Positions 44,425 to 54,028 of a stretch of DNA of 64,000 bases are shown piece after piece; within the stretch, counting starts at the first letter, position 1, and each line of letters opens with the position of its first letter. The position numbers and the translations under genes were made by a program. The DNA comes from an uncultured Lachnospiraceae bacterium (GTDB lineage: Bacteria > Bacillota > Clostridia > Lachnospirales > Lachnospiraceae). Where the stretch lies: NCBI GenBank assembly GCA_947652925.1, contig CANTEW010000007.1, forward strand, positions 18,079-82,078, written 5' to 3'. Below the pieces are notes generated by a model, which saw nothing but the letters and a program-made list of their open reading frames with translations, was not told the origin of the DNA and made no database searches.

Positions 44425-45723
44425 ATGAAGACTGTTCTCATGGCCGGTGGGCGTGGAACACGTATAGCGTCCATAGCGGATGATGTGCCAAAACCCATGA
44501 TAAGGATAGAGGGTAAGCCTGTGTTGGAGCATGGGATCGAATGCCTGCATCGTCAAGGATATGACGATCTGATCATCACGATCAATCATATGGGAGACGT
44601 CATCATGGACTATTTTGGTGACGGCAACAAAGTCTCCCCGGCTACAGGAAAACCTTTTGGGGTGCATATCGAGTACTATCACGAAAAAGAACCATTGGGA
44701 AATGCAGGTGCATTGTTCAGGATCAAGAAAAAATTAGATGGGGATTTTTTGTTATTGAATGCGGATATGATATTTGACGTGGATCTTGACCGTTTTGTGA
44801 GATACCATAAGAGACATGGAGGATTGGTGACACTCTTTACCCATCCGAATGATCATCCGTATGATAGTAGCCTCATTGTTGCGGACGAGAAAGGTGTCGT
44901 ACAGAGATGGATACTGAAGGAGGAGCAACATCCGCTTTATTACCGTAATAGAGTGAATGCGGGATTGCATGTCATATCTCCCAGATTACTGGATAAGGAT
45001 ATATCCACGGCAAAGGTCGATCTGGACAGACAGTTGTTGAGACATCTGGAAGGGACGGGTGAGATGTATGCTTATGACAGTCCGGAATATGTAAAAGATA
45101 TGGGCACACCAGAACGTTACAAGAATGTCAGTAGGGATCTTCGTGCCGGAAAGGTAAGTGCAAAGAATCTAAAAAAACAGCAGAGGGCAGTTTTTTTGGA
45201 TAGGGATGGGACACTCAATGAACATGTAGGCTTTTTAAAGGATAGGGAAAGACTCGTATTGATCGCAGACGTGGCAGAAGCTGTCAAGAAGATCAATAAG
45301 TCTGGATATCTGGCTGTCGTAGTCACTAATCAACCCGTGATCGCTAGGGGCGAAGTCACTTTTAGCCAGATGCGAGGGATACATGATAGATTGGAGACTC
45401 TGTTAGGGCAGAAAGGAGCATATCTGGATGCAGTCTATCTATGTCCGCATCATCCCCATAAAGGTTTTAAGGGCGAGATTCCGGGACTCAAGATAGATTG
45501 CGGATGCAGAAAGCCTAAGCCTGGCTTATTGACCCGAGCAGCTACTGAATTCAATATAAATCTTGGTGATTCATGGATGATCGGAGACAGTAAGACAGAT
45601 GTCGATGCTGGTTGTGCAGCTGGCTGTAAAACTGCATTGATAGGTAGAATGGATATCAGTTATGGACAGGATGTTACTGTTCGATCCCTATCAGACTTTG
45701 TGGATAGGTATCTGGGAGTCTAG
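44425..45723 (+). CDS. hddC-gmhB: Heptose-1-P nucleotidyltransferase (HddC) fused to heptose-bisphosphatase (GmhB)
   Basis: A 432-residue two-domain enzyme. Residues 1-235 are a nucleotidyltransferase (MAGGRGTR, KPMIRIEGKPVLEH, LLNADMIFDVD, KDMGTPERY), by context the HddC guanylyltransferase. Residues 250-432 are a HAD-IIIA phosphatase (AVFLDRDGTLNE, VTNQPVIARG, MIGDSKTDVDAG) with the zinc loop CPHHPHK...CGC typical of GmhB. One chain thus performs dephosphorylation of heptose bisphosphate and GDP activation. The ATG at 44425 is inferred from the alignment of the domain start; an upstream ATG at 44383 overlaps hddA. Separate genes are the norm in the well-known S-layer pathway of Aneurinibacillus. 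Confidence 0.9.
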   Translation: MKTVLMAGGRGTRIASIADDVPKPMIRIEGKPVLEHGIECLHRQGYDDLIITINHMGDVIMDYFGDGNKVSPATGKPFGVHIEYYHEKEPLGNAGALFRIKKKLDGDFLLLNADMIFDVDLDRFVRYHKRHGGLVTLFTHPNDHPYDSSLIVADEKGVVQRWILKEEQHPLYYRNRVNAGLHVISPRLLDKDISTAKVDLDRQLLRHLEGTGEMYAYDSPEYVKDMGTPERYKNVSRDLRAGKVSAKNLKKQQRAVFLDRDGTLNEHVGFLKDRERLVLIADVAEAVKKINKSGYLAVVVTNQPVIARGEVTFSQMRGIHDRLETLLGQKGAYLDAVYLCPHHPHKGFKGEIPGLKIDCGCRKPKPGLLTRAATEFNINLGDSWMIGDSKTDVDAGCAAGCKTALIGRMDISYGQDVTVRSLSDFVDRYLGV

Positions 45724-45749
45724 CAGGACTGGAAAGGATACGGCTACGG

Positions 45750-46572
45750 ATGTCTAAAGACTGTATATGCATAACCGCTTATAAGAGTGTAGAAGGATTG
45801 AGAATTTTATTGGAAGCTCTCTATACTGATTTTGATTGTTATGTACATGTGGATAAGAGAGTATGGGATAGATCCAGCTGCTTAAGATTGAAGTTTGGTA
45901 AGACAGCTTTTTTTTCAGAATATGCAACAAAATGGGGAAGTGTAGAACATCTAAAAGCGATACTGCTCCTCTTTGAGGAAAGCTATAGACAAGGGTATAG
46001 ATATATACATGTGATATCTGGGGAAGATTATCCAATCCTCCCAAATAAAGCGCTTTACGACAGTTTTAAGGATGACGGCAAGATATATTTGAGTTTTGAA
46101 CTTACGACAAATAGAAAGAACCATGCGAACAGAAGGTGGCGCTGTTATTGGCCATATACAAAGTTTTCTTGGGATTACAAAAAAACATCCATAAGGATTT
46201 TAAATCTCTTATTTGTAGGAATGCAAATATTGTTCCCATTTTGTAATAGGAAAAAGATTGGAGATTTAGAAGAGATATATGGGGGAGGGGTATATGGAAG
46301 CTATCCCAGAGGAGCAGCCGCTTATATCTTAGATCATCTAAAAGAAAACCCACATTTCATGAAAGATTTATGTTGGTGTAAGATTCTGGAGGGACTCTGT
46401 TTCCAGACGATATTGATGCGGTCACATCTAAGAGAGTTCAATGCTAGATGATAATAAACGTTTTTGGAATATGGAGAGCGGCAATGGTTCAGGACCTGGG
46501 TGTCTGGAAGGAGTCACAGCTCATCAGTTGATAATTTATCTGCGTAAAAAAGGATGGATAAGAAATAGGACA
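45750..46572 (+). pseudogene. Core-2/I-branching-type glycosyltransferase, frameshifted near 46440
   Basis: The first 233 codons (to 46451) encode a GT14-like beta-1,6-N-acetylglucosaminyltransferase domain (AYKSVEGLRILLEALYTDFD, WGSVEHLKAILLLFEESYRQ, HVISGEDYPI, SYPRGAAAYIL). The expected C-terminus, LDDNKRFWNMESGNGSGPGC with LEGVTAHQLI, is found in a different frame starting at 46441. A one-base change around 46430-46445 therefore splits the gene. The second frame has no stop and continues into the gmhA frame. The enzyme would lack its last ~40 residues; it may be inactive or have been repaired by frameshifting. No homopolymer explains the shift. Confidence 0.75.
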
Positions 46573-47244
46573 ATGGGATTTTTAGAAAATAAGCTCATTA
46601 AACATATAGATCTTCTGCTTAGTCGTTATCCAGTGTTATGGCATATCAAGAAGGATATCATAGATGCTTACGCAGTCATGGAATGTTCCTATAAAAATGG
46701 AGGAAAGCTGCTGATAGCAGGTAATGGGGGATCTGCAGCAGATTCAGAGCATATCGCCGGGGAACTCATGAAACGGTTCAGGATCCCGCGTCCTGTCACT
46801 CCAGAATTTGCAGAGCAGTTAAAGGCGGTCGACCGTGAACGTGGTGCGGCATTGGCAAAAGGACTGGAGTGTTCTTTGATGGCGATACCACTCGTAGCCC
46901 ATGAAGCATTGACAACAGCTTATATCAATGACGTGGATGGTCTTGGTGTCTTTGCGCAGCAACTCTTCGGCTATGGACGGGCCGGTGATGTGTTCTTAGG
47001 TATTTCTACATCTGGGAACAGTGAGAATATCATGAACGCCGCAGTTGTGGCAAAGGCATCCGGTATCCAAGTCATTGGACTGACTGGGTACAGCGGAGGG
47101 GAATTGGCGGGGATTGCAGACGTGACGGTTAAAGTGCCTGAGGCAGAGACATATCGGGTCCAGGAACTGCACCTCCCCATTTATCATTGCTGGTGTCTGA
47201 TGTTGGAGGATGCCTTTTTTGGGGGGCGACAGATAGAAAGTTGA
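46573..47244 (+). CDS. gmhA: Sedoheptulose-7-phosphate isomerase (GmhA)
   Basis: A SIS-domain isomerase converting sedoheptulose 7-phosphate into D-glycero-D-manno-heptose 7-phosphate, the first step of the heptose pathway. LLIAGNGGSAADSEHIAGEL and GDVFLGISTSGNSENIMNAA are the phosphosugar-binding motifs; VQELHLPIYHCWC carries the late catalytic residues. The reading frame is open back to 46441, but its first 44 residues belong to the preceding glycosyltransferase, so I place the start at 46573 (MGFLENKLIK). The ribosome-binding site there is weak. It ends with a T6G6 run affecting only the last residues. Confidence 0.88.
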   Translation: MGFLENKLIKHIDLLLSRYPVLWHIKKDIIDAYAVMECSYKNGGKLLIAGNGGSAADSEHIAGELMKRFRIPRPVTPEFAEQLKAVDRERGAALAKGLECSLMAIPLVAHEALTTAYINDVDGLGVFAQQLFGYGRAGDVFLGISTSGNSENIMNAAVVAKASGIQVIGLTGYSGGELAGIADVTVKVPEAETYRVQELHLPIYHCWCLMLEDAFFGGRQIES

Positions 47245-47257
47245 TCAAGCGGTGCAT

Positions 47258-48004
47258 ATGGAAAAACAAGTATTATTAAATACATATGTCAATAATGTGG
47301 ATATGGATGAAACGGTAGATATGATAGAGCGGTTCATCACACAAAAGAAGAAGGCATATGTTGTCCCAGTTAATGTTGATGTTGTCATGAGGATTGAGCA
47401 GGATCGTTATCTGAAAAAAATTGTTGATGACGCGGATATCACCCTTGTGGACGGAAAACCATTGATCTGGATCTCAAATCTTTACAAAAGGCCGATAAAA
47501 GCAAAAGTTTCCGGGTCAGACTTAGTACCTTCTCTTTGTAAGTTGTCTATGCAGAAAGGGTATAGTCTTTTTATCATAGGCGGCAAACAAGGCGTTGCGG
47601 AAAAGGCAAAGATAAACTTAGAAAAAGGATTGCCAGGCATACGCATAAATGGTACATACGCACCTCCCCTAGGATTTGAGGAAGATCCGGATGAGATAAA
47701 AAAGATCAATGATATGATATCAGAGTCTCATCCGGATCTGTTGATCGTTTGTTTTGGATGTCCTAAACAAGAAAAATGGATATATGAAAATCACCAAAAA
47801 TACGATGCATATGTTTCAATCTGTGCAGGGGCAACAGTAGATTTCTTGGCAGGAGATATAAAGCGTGCCCCAAGCTGGGTGAGTATGTATGGCTTGGAAT
47901 GGCTATATAGGTTCTTACAAGAACCAAGACGATTGTTCAAAAGGTATTTTATAGATGATATAAAAATCCTAAGATTAATATGGAAATATAAAGACAGATG
48001 CTAA
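47258..48004 (+). CDS. WecG/TagA/CpsF-family glycosyltransferase
   Basis: A 248-residue membrane-associated glycosyltransferase of the WecG/TagA group (GT26), which adds N-acetylmannosamine or ManNAcA to a lipid-linked sugar. NVDVVMRIEQDRYLKKIVDD, DADITLVDGKPLIW, LFIIGGKQGVAEKA, CFGCPKQEKWI and CAGATVDFLAGDIKRAPSWV are characteristic. Since the locus makes a mannosaminuronic acid derivative, that donor is a reasonable guess. It starts shortly after gmhA; the GTG two codons earlier is an alternative. Confidence 0.9.
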   Translation: MEKQVLLNTYVNNVDMDETVDMIERFITQKKKAYVVPVNVDVVMRIEQDRYLKKIVDDADITLVDGKPLIWISNLYKRPIKAKVSGSDLVPSLCKLSMQKGYSLFIIGGKQGVAEKAKINLEKGLPGIRINGTYAPPLGFEEDPDEIKKINDMISESHPDLLIVCFGCPKQEKWIYENHQKYDAYVSICAGATVDFLAGDIKRAPSWVSMYGLEWLYRFLQEPRRLFKRYFIDDIKILRLIWKYKDRC

Positions 48005-48025
48005 AAAGGAGAATGGGTCAATGAT

Positions 48026-49111
48026 ATGAGGATCTTACATATTACACGAGTGGTCAGTATTGGCGGGACCGAGAAAGTGATCCGGCAGATATGCGAGGTA
48101 TCCCGAGGACAATTTGAACGGATGATATTATGTGCTGCCGACGGAGGTGGGATCTCTACATTTAATGGATGTATCGATAAATATTATGAGATTGATGATA
48201 TGCAGAAAAAGGATCCTTTTATTTTTTTTAAGATCCTTTTTACTTTGAGCGATGTCATCAGGAAAGAACATATAGATGTCATCCATGTACATCACAGGAT
48301 GGCAGCGATGTATATAAAGATATTAAATATTTTTTTTCATAAAACATTGATCTACAATGGACATTGTATCCATGAGGATAAAAGATTCTTAACAAAGATA
48401 GCATTGAATGGCTACCATATCATTGCTGTTGGAAATAAGGTGAAGAAAAACCTGGTCGATTTCCATAAGATAGATAGCCGGCATATCAAAGTGATCCCTA
48501 ACACGGTGGATAAATCTGATGGGATCGCTTCTGAGGATCAGAGGCTTTCTCAATTAAAGAAAAACGGGAATATACTCGTCGGGAATGTAGGAAGACTTTC
48601 GAAACAAAAGGGTCAAAGATATTTTCTCCAAGCGGCATCATCAGTCATTAAAAAGTTTCCAAATGTTTTTTTTATACTCGTAGGTGATGGAGAGTGCAGG
48701 GAAGAACTTGAACGATCTGTTGATGAGATGTCTATAAATGATAGAGTTATTTTTTTAGGTTTTAGGGACGATGTGAGGGACCTGATGCACCAATTCGATA
48801 TATTAGTCTTGAGTTCCCTGTGGGAGGGGCTTCCATTAGTACCGATCGAAGCTTTTTCAGTTGGAAAAGCAGTGATCGCCTCAAATATAGATGGTACGGA
48901 TGAGATAGTCGAAGATGGGATAAATGGGATATTGTATGATCCTTATGGGGCAGATCTATTAGCCGAAAAGATCTGTCATGTGATCTCTGACCCAAAAGAA
49001 TGGGCGCGGTTATCCCAAAACGCTCTGGAGAGTTATGAAAAAAAATATAGCTATCAGATTTTTAGTGATCGTTATAAAGAATATTATCATGATGTTTGCA
49101 GTATAGATTGA
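48026..49111 (+). CDS. GT4-family glycosyltransferase
   Basis: A 361-residue GT-B glycosyltransferase. N-terminal HITRVVSIGGTEKVIRQI is the acceptor-side glycine loop; the C-terminal domain has VGRLSKQKGQRYFLQAA, LGFRDDVRDLMHQFDILVLS and the EGLPLVPIEAFSVGKAVIAS donor motif of GT4 enzymes. It is likely to act in assembly of the repeat unit on the cytosolic side of the membrane. Donor and acceptor cannot be told. Confidence 0.9.
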   Translation: MRILHITRVVSIGGTEKVIRQICEVSRGQFERMILCAADGGGISTFNGCIDKYYEIDDMQKKDPFIFFKILFTLSDVIRKEHIDVIHVHHRMAAMYIKILNIFFHKTLIYNGHCIHEDKRFLTKIALNGYHIIAVGNKVKKNLVDFHKIDSRHIKVIPNTVDKSDGIASEDQRLSQLKKNGNILVGNVGRLSKQKGQRYFLQAASSVIKKFPNVFFILVGDGECREELERSVDEMSINDRVIFLGFRDDVRDLMHQFDILVLSSLWEGLPLVPIEAFSVGKAVIASNIDGTDEIVEDGINGILYDPYGADLLAEKICHVISDPKEWARLSQNALESYEKKYSYQIFSDRYKEYYHDVCSID

Positions 49112-49146
49112 TTTCGATATCTAGCATATACAGAGGGGAGAGTCTG

Positions 49147-50283
49147 ATGCATCCTAATGTCAGTGTAGTCGTACCAATATATAAAGTAGAAAGATATATA
49201 AGAAAATGTTTGGATTCCATCATAGGTCAATCTTATCAAGATTTCGAGATAATCCTTGTAGATGATGGATCGCCAGATGACTGTCCTAAAATCTGTGACC
49301 GATATGCTGATAAAGATACACGGATAAAAGTTATCCATAAAGAAAATGGGGGCCTAGTCTCAGCCTGGATGTGTGGTATTGATAATTCCAGCAGGGATTC
49401 AGAATTTGTTACTTTTATAGATCCTGATGATTGGGTAGCTGAAAGATATATAGAGGCTATGGTTGAAATACAAAAGAAAACAGATGCTGATATCGTCCTA
49501 GTGGAAACAAAGAAGGAAAATCAAGAACATGAATATAAGGGCAGTTTTAAGATACCAGTATCTTTTTATGATGAAAGATCATTGATAAATGATATATATC
49601 CGATCATGCTCAATTCAGGTGATTTCGAAAGTAGGTCTGTCCCTATATCAAGATGTGGTAAACTTATTAGGAAACAGTTTGTTTATCCTAATCTAAAATA
49701 TTGTTCCGCATCTGTGACTTATGCGGAAGATCTGAACATCATCTTTCCGATCCTTCTTGATATAAGGTCTATGGCACTCATTGATGACGCAGATTCTGTT
49801 TATTTTTACAGGATGAATCTTTCCTCGATGCTAAATTCATATGACAGGAATATGCTCAAGAGTATAGAACATGTATATCCTTCATTGTTGCAGATATGCA
49901 AAGATAAAGCAAAGGCTGAGTTTATCCCTCAAGTATATGCAGATTACTTGGCTGCATCTGTGCAATACTTTAAAAATGAATTACAAAACCCAGGAGGGCT
50001 TAAAGAAGCGCGGAAAAATATCAGAAATTTTATAACCAGCAATGATCTGTTAAAAAAATCTCTCCAAATGACTGATTGGAAAAGATACAGCAGAAGATTG
50101 AATAAAATGATAATCTGGGCAATGTCTGATTATGGTCATTTTAATAGATATATCTTAACAGGTTTACTGTGTATTTTGAAAAAATATAAAGTATGGAAAT
50201 TTCAAATGACGCAGAAAAGCACTGATATTCCAGAAAAAGAACAGGGAGAATCTTGTCATGAAAAAATTTTTGATCATCAGTGA
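49147..50283 (+). CDS. GT2-family glycosyltransferase
   Basis: A 378-residue GT-A glycosyltransferase. VSVVVPIYKVERYIRKCLDS, LVDDGSPDDCPKICDRYA and FIDPDDWVAERYIEAMVE (the DxD-like segment) are typical of GT2. The ATG at 49147 has GGGGAGAG upstream; the longer reading overlaps the previous gene. It is followed with a 26-nt overlap by another glycosyltransferase gene. Product specificity is unknown. Confidence 0.9.
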   Translation: MHPNVSVVVPIYKVERYIRKCLDSIIGQSYQDFEIILVDDGSPDDCPKICDRYADKDTRIKVIHKENGGLVSAWMCGIDNSSRDSEFVTFIDPDDWVAERYIEAMVEIQKKTDADIVLVETKKENQEHEYKGSFKIPVSFYDERSLINDIYPIMLNSGDFESRSVPISRCGKLIRKQFVYPNLKYCSASVTYAEDLNIIFPILLDIRSMALIDDADSVYFYRMNLSSMLNSYDRNMLKSIEHVYPSLLQICKDKAKAEFIPQVYADYLAASVQYFKNELQNPGGLKEARKNIRNFITSNDLLKKSLQMTDWKRYSRRLNKMIIWAMSDYGHFNRYILTGLLCILKKYKVWKFQMTQKSTDIPEKEQGESCHEKIFDHQ

Positions 50284-51601
50284 ATACATCGCTCCTTTCC
50301 AGGCCATCGCATCCATACGATGGACAAAGATCTCTAAATATCTGAAAAAGGATCATGATGCGGATATTTCTGTGTTGACGATCAACAAGAGGTATAGAGG
50401 GATAGATCCGGATCTGACATCGACAAGGATCGATGATCTGCTAAAAAAAGATCTAGTGTATTTCCATGATCATCAAATGGTGCCTAGTGGAAGACAAGTG
50501 GGGACATATTATAAAATAAGGAATTTTATCCGCATGAAAAAAAGGAGGATGCTCCAGAGTGATCGTAATGAAGAGAAAGATGCATGTGTTTCACATAGGG
50601 CAATGTGTAAAGAAAAGATCCGTAGAGGTATGATAAAAGCAGATGTGATACTCAATAAATGGCTACAATACTCGATCACAAGTCAGGTGTTGAAATATGC
50701 AAAGAATATGGGACTCGAGCGGTATGACGTGGTCATATCGTCATATGGACCGATCTGGACGCATTTAGTAGCGGAACAGATTAAAAAATTGTATCCGGAA
50801 ATATGCTGGATTGCTGATTTCCGCGATCAATATGCTGCTGATCAGGATAGCAAGATGGAGTTCAAAAAACATAAACAATTCACTAAAAAACATTGTATGC
50901 AAGCAGATTATCTTTTAAGAGTCAATGACAGGCTTAATCTATATGAAGCAAAGACACAAAAAGTCATAACTATCAATAACGGGTACGATCCTGATGAAGC
51001 AGTGGATCCGTTGCCTCCTTCAAAATTTAATGTCGTCTATACAGGAACGGTCTATGAACTGGATGATTTAAGTGAAATGTTCCACGCTTTTAGAGAATTG
51101 ATCGACAGTGGGATGATCGATGAGGAAGATATTGTATTTCAATATGCTGGATTTACAGGAGATTTATATTCAGGATTTGTTGATAAATGGGATTTAGGGC
51201 ATTTATTCAATGATCTGGGAGTTGTGGAACGTAAAAAAGCTTTATCTTTGCAGCAAAACGCGGCCATCTTGGTCATGGCGAGATGGAATACTAAGATCAC
51301 ACATTGTGAGTGGAGCGGAAAAATGTATGAATATATGATGGCTCAAAAACCGATCATTTATATGATGGCTGGTGATGAACCGGATAGCCTTCCGAGCAGG
51401 GATATGGAAAAATTAGGAGGGATCTGTTATGAACAATGCCGTCATGAAGAGACCTATGTCCTGCTAAAAAATTATATCATACAAAAATATTCGGAGTGGA
51501 AAGATACAGGGAATGTAACAATAGAAGGGGATATCGATTATAGGAATAAATACGCATATCCAGTGATAGCAGAACAAGTATGGACTCTGGTACAGGGATA
51601 A
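50258..51601 (+). CDS. Glycosyltransferase (GT4-like, GT-B fold)
   Basis: A 447-residue protein. The N-terminal LIISEYIAPFQAIASIRWTK (acceptor-domain loop), ISSYGPIWTHLVAEQIKKLY and WIADFRDQYA are seen in WbuB-like glycosyltransferases. The second domain contains FNVVYTGTVYELDDLSEMF and KMYEYMMAQKPIIYMMAG. AGGGAG precedes the ATG, which lies inside the end of the GT2 gene. Substrates unknown. Confidence 0.82.
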   Translation: MKKFLIISEYIAPFQAIASIRWTKISKYLKKDHDADISVLTINKRYRGIDPDLTSTRIDDLLKKDLVYFHDHQMVPSGRQVGTYYKIRNFIRMKKRRMLQSDRNEEKDACVSHRAMCKEKIRRGMIKADVILNKWLQYSITSQVLKYAKNMGLERYDVVISSYGPIWTHLVAEQIKKLYPEICWIADFRDQYAADQDSKMEFKKHKQFTKKHCMQADYLLRVNDRLNLYEAKTQKVITINNGYDPDEAVDPLPPSKFNVVYTGTVYELDDLSEMFHAFRELIDSGMIDEEDIVFQYAGFTGDLYSGFVDKWDLGHLFNDLGVVERKKALSLQQNAAILVMARWNTKITHCEWSGKMYEYMMAQKPIIYMMAGDEPDSLPSRDMEKLGGICYEQCRHEETYVLLKNYIIQKYSEWKDTGNVTIEGDIDYRNKYAYPVIAEQVWTLVQG

Positions 51602-51619
51602 GAACAAGGATGGACAAAA

Positions 51620-52936
51620 ATGAAAGATAGATTGCTTGATAAGATTGCAGACCGCACCATTGTAGCAGGTGTTGTAGGCCTTGGATATGTGGGACTCCCT
51701 CTTGCGGTAGAAAAAGCAAGAGCGGGTTTTAAAACAATTGGATTTGATATCCAAACCTCAAAAGTTGAGATGGTAAATGCTGGCCACAATTATATTGGGG
51801 ATGTGGTTGATACAGATCTTGCAGACCTTGTCAAAAGTGGGAGATTGAGTGCTACATCAGATTTTAGCTTTGTCAAAGATGTGGATTTTATCGCTATATG
51901 TGTTCCTACTCCGTTGGACAAACATCAAGAACCAGATATCCGATATGTCCGTGATTCGGCTATTGCCATTTCTAAATACCTACGTGCAGGGACAATGGTC
52001 GTCCTTGAATCTACTACATATCCTGGCACAACAGAAGAACTGCTCAGACCAATCCTTGAAGAAGGCAGCGGGTTGATCTGTGGAAAAGATTTTTATCTTG
52101 GCTTTAGTCCTGAACGGGTGGATCCTGGAAATCTGATCTACAAGACCCAAAATACTCCGAAAGTTGTAGGGGCGATAGGCAGTGAGGCAGCTGAAGTCAT
52201 AGCTGCTATGTATCGTTCTGTTTTAGAGGGCGAAGTATTCACCGTTTCCAGCCCATCTGTCGCGGAAATGGAAAAAATATTAGAGAATACATACCGTAAC
52301 ATCAATATTGGACTCGTAAATGAACTAGGAAGGCTATGTCACGAGATGGGTATCTCAGTATGGGAAGTTATCGACGCGGCCAAAACAAAACCTTACGGTT
52401 TTCAGGCATTTTATCCAGGGCCGGGTCTAGGCGGGCATTGTATCCCTCTCGATCCATATTATCTCACATGGAAAGCACGTGAATATGGTTTCCATACTAC
52501 TTTGATCGAAAACAGCATGATCATCAATGACAGCCAGCCTAGATATTGTGTAGAACGGGCTATGCATATTTTGAATAGGCATAAAAAAGCTATCAATGGG
52601 GCCAAGATATTGCTCTTAGGGGTTTCTTACAAAAATGACATCGATGACTATCGTGAAAGCCCAGCTATCCGTGTATATAAAGAGTTAAGGAAAGTTGGTG
52701 CGTTTGTTGATTATTTTGATCCTTGGGTACCTGAATTCAGAAATATGTATGGTGAGAGTGGACAGAGTATCCCTAAGCTCACATCAAGAGTCATTGCGGC
52801 GTATGACCTTGTCATGGTCACTGCCGCACACCAAAACATTGATTATGCAATGGTACAAGCTAGTGCAAAGATTATTTTTGATACTAAAAATGTGATGAAA
52901 AATATCATACCTAGAGAAAATATCGAGGTGTTGTAG
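51620..52936 (+). CDS. wbpA: UDP-N-acetyl-D-glucosamine 6-dehydrogenase (WbpA type)
   Basis: A 438-residue NAD-dependent dehydrogenase making UDP-GlcNAcA. The Rossmann motif is GVVGLGYVGLPLAVEKARAG, and the catalytic cysteine is in GPGLGGHCIPLDPYYL near 273. The late GVSYKNDIDDYRESPAIRV belongs to the UDP-binding domain. Context with wbpI-, wbpB-, wbpD- and wbpE-type genes favours this over a UDP-glucose or UDP-ManNAc dehydrogenase. The next gene begins immediately at its stop. Confidence 0.92.
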   Translation: MKDRLLDKIADRTIVAGVVGLGYVGLPLAVEKARAGFKTIGFDIQTSKVEMVNAGHNYIGDVVDTDLADLVKSGRLSATSDFSFVKDVDFIAICVPTPLDKHQEPDIRYVRDSAIAISKYLRAGTMVVLESTTYPGTTEELLRPILEEGSGLICGKDFYLGFSPERVDPGNLIYKTQNTPKVVGAIGSEAAEVIAAMYRSVLEGEVFTVSSPSVAEMEKILENTYRNINIGLVNELGRLCHEMGISVWEVIDAAKTKPYGFQAFYPGPGLGGHCIPLDPYYLTWKAREYGFHTTLIENSMIINDSQPRYCVERAMHILNRHKKAINGAKILLLGVSYKNDIDDYRESPAIRVYKELRKVGAFVDYFDPWVPEFRNMYGESGQSIPKLTSRVIAAYDLVMVTAAHQNIDYAMVQASAKIIFDTKNVMKNIIPRENIEVL

Positions 52937-54028
52937 ATGAAAGTTGTGACTGTCGTAGGTGCAAGACCGCAATTTATCAAAGCTGCTGTAGTTTCACATG
53001 TGTTGAGGAAAAAACATGAAGAGGTCTTGGTACATACAGGCCAGCATTATGATCATAATATGTCAGGGAGATTCTTTGAAGAATTGGATATACCACAACC
53101 AGATCATAACCTTGGGATCTCAGGGGGGAGTCATGCCTCGATGACTGGTCATATGATGATCTCCATTGAAAGAGTTCTGGTCAAAGAACAGCCTGACTGG
53201 TTACTTGTATATGGTGACACGAATTCTACACTTGCAGCAGCACTTGCAGCAGCTAAATTACATATTCCAGTCTGTCATGTGGAAGCAGGAGTGCGTGTCC
53301 ATAGTCAAACGAATCCAGAAGAGATCAACCGTATTTGTACCGATCATGTTTCTACTCTTTTACTGGCAAGTACAGAAAAAAGTTATCAAGAGATGAAAAA
53401 AGAGGGTTTATATCAGAAGGGCCGGTTAGTTGGTGATCCCATGTATGATGCATTCTTGGAATATTGTGAGAAAGTTCCCCTAGAGGATGTTAAGCTCCAA
53501 CTTTTATGTGATGGGATGATATATGTGCCAAATGAATTTTATTATTTAACTTGCCATAGAGAAGAAAATACGAGTGATGATAAAAACTTATTTAAGATAT
53601 TCAGTGCAATGGAATGTTTAGATGCACCTACGATCTATCCAGTACATCCACGAAATAAAGAAAGAGCTTTAAGACTAAAAAAAAGATTTGATTTTAACAA
53701 TATATTATTGACTGAACCGATAGGATATCTGGAGAGCATTTGTCTTGTAAAACACGCAAAAAAAATAGTGACAGATTCAGGCGGCTTGCAAAGAGAAGCA
53801 TTCTTTGCAAGAAAACAATGCTTGACGATCTTGGATTTTGTCTGCTGGCCTGAGACAATGGTAGGTAATCGGAATCAACTATCAAAACCAGATCCAAAGG
53901 AGATATTAAAAAAATTATCTTGTGTCCAAAAGATAGATACACAATATACTCCATTTGGCGATGGACATTCTAGTGAAAAGATTGTAGCGGCAATGGAAGA
54001 TGTCTTTGTAGATCTTACGAAAATATGA
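52937..54028 (+). CDS. wbpI: UDP-sugar 2-epimerase, non-hydrolysing (WbpI type)
   Basis: A 363-residue epimerase of the WecB/WbpI group. VVGARPQFIKAAVVSHVL, HTGQHYDHNMSGRFFEELDI, YGDTNSTLAAALAA, HVEAGVR, NPEEINRICTDHVS, TCHREENT and SGGLQREAFF are conserved. The loop usually RSFNRRMPEEINR is RVHSQTNPEEINR here. In this setting the expected substrate is UDP-GlcNAc(3NAc)A, giving UDP-ManNAc(3NAc)A; a plain UDP-GlcNAc epimerase is the alternative. GAGGTG lies 6 nt before the ATG. Confidence 0.88.
   Translation: MKVVTVVGARPQFIKAAVVSHVLRKKHEEVLVHTGQHYDHNMSGRFFEELDIPQPDHNLGISGGSHASMTGHMMISIERVLVKEQPDWLLVYGDTNSTLAAALAAAKLHIPVCHVEAGVRVHSQTNPEEINRICTDHVSTLLLASTEKSYQEMKKEGLYQKGRLVGDPMYDAFLEYCEKVPLEDVKLQLLCDGMIYVPNEFYYLTCHREENTSDDKNLFKIFSAMECLDAPTIYPVHPRNKERALRLKKRFDFNNILLTEPIGYLESICLVKHAKKIVTDSGGLQREAFFARKQCLTILDFVCWPETMVGNRNQLSKPDPKEILKKLSCVQKIDTQYTPFGDGHSSEKIVAAMEDVFVDLTKI

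Noticed and set aside
47214-47226. T6G6 run at the gmhA 3' end as a slippage site
   Set aside because: A shift would change only the last five residues, after the fold is complete; shorter than the G8 runs.
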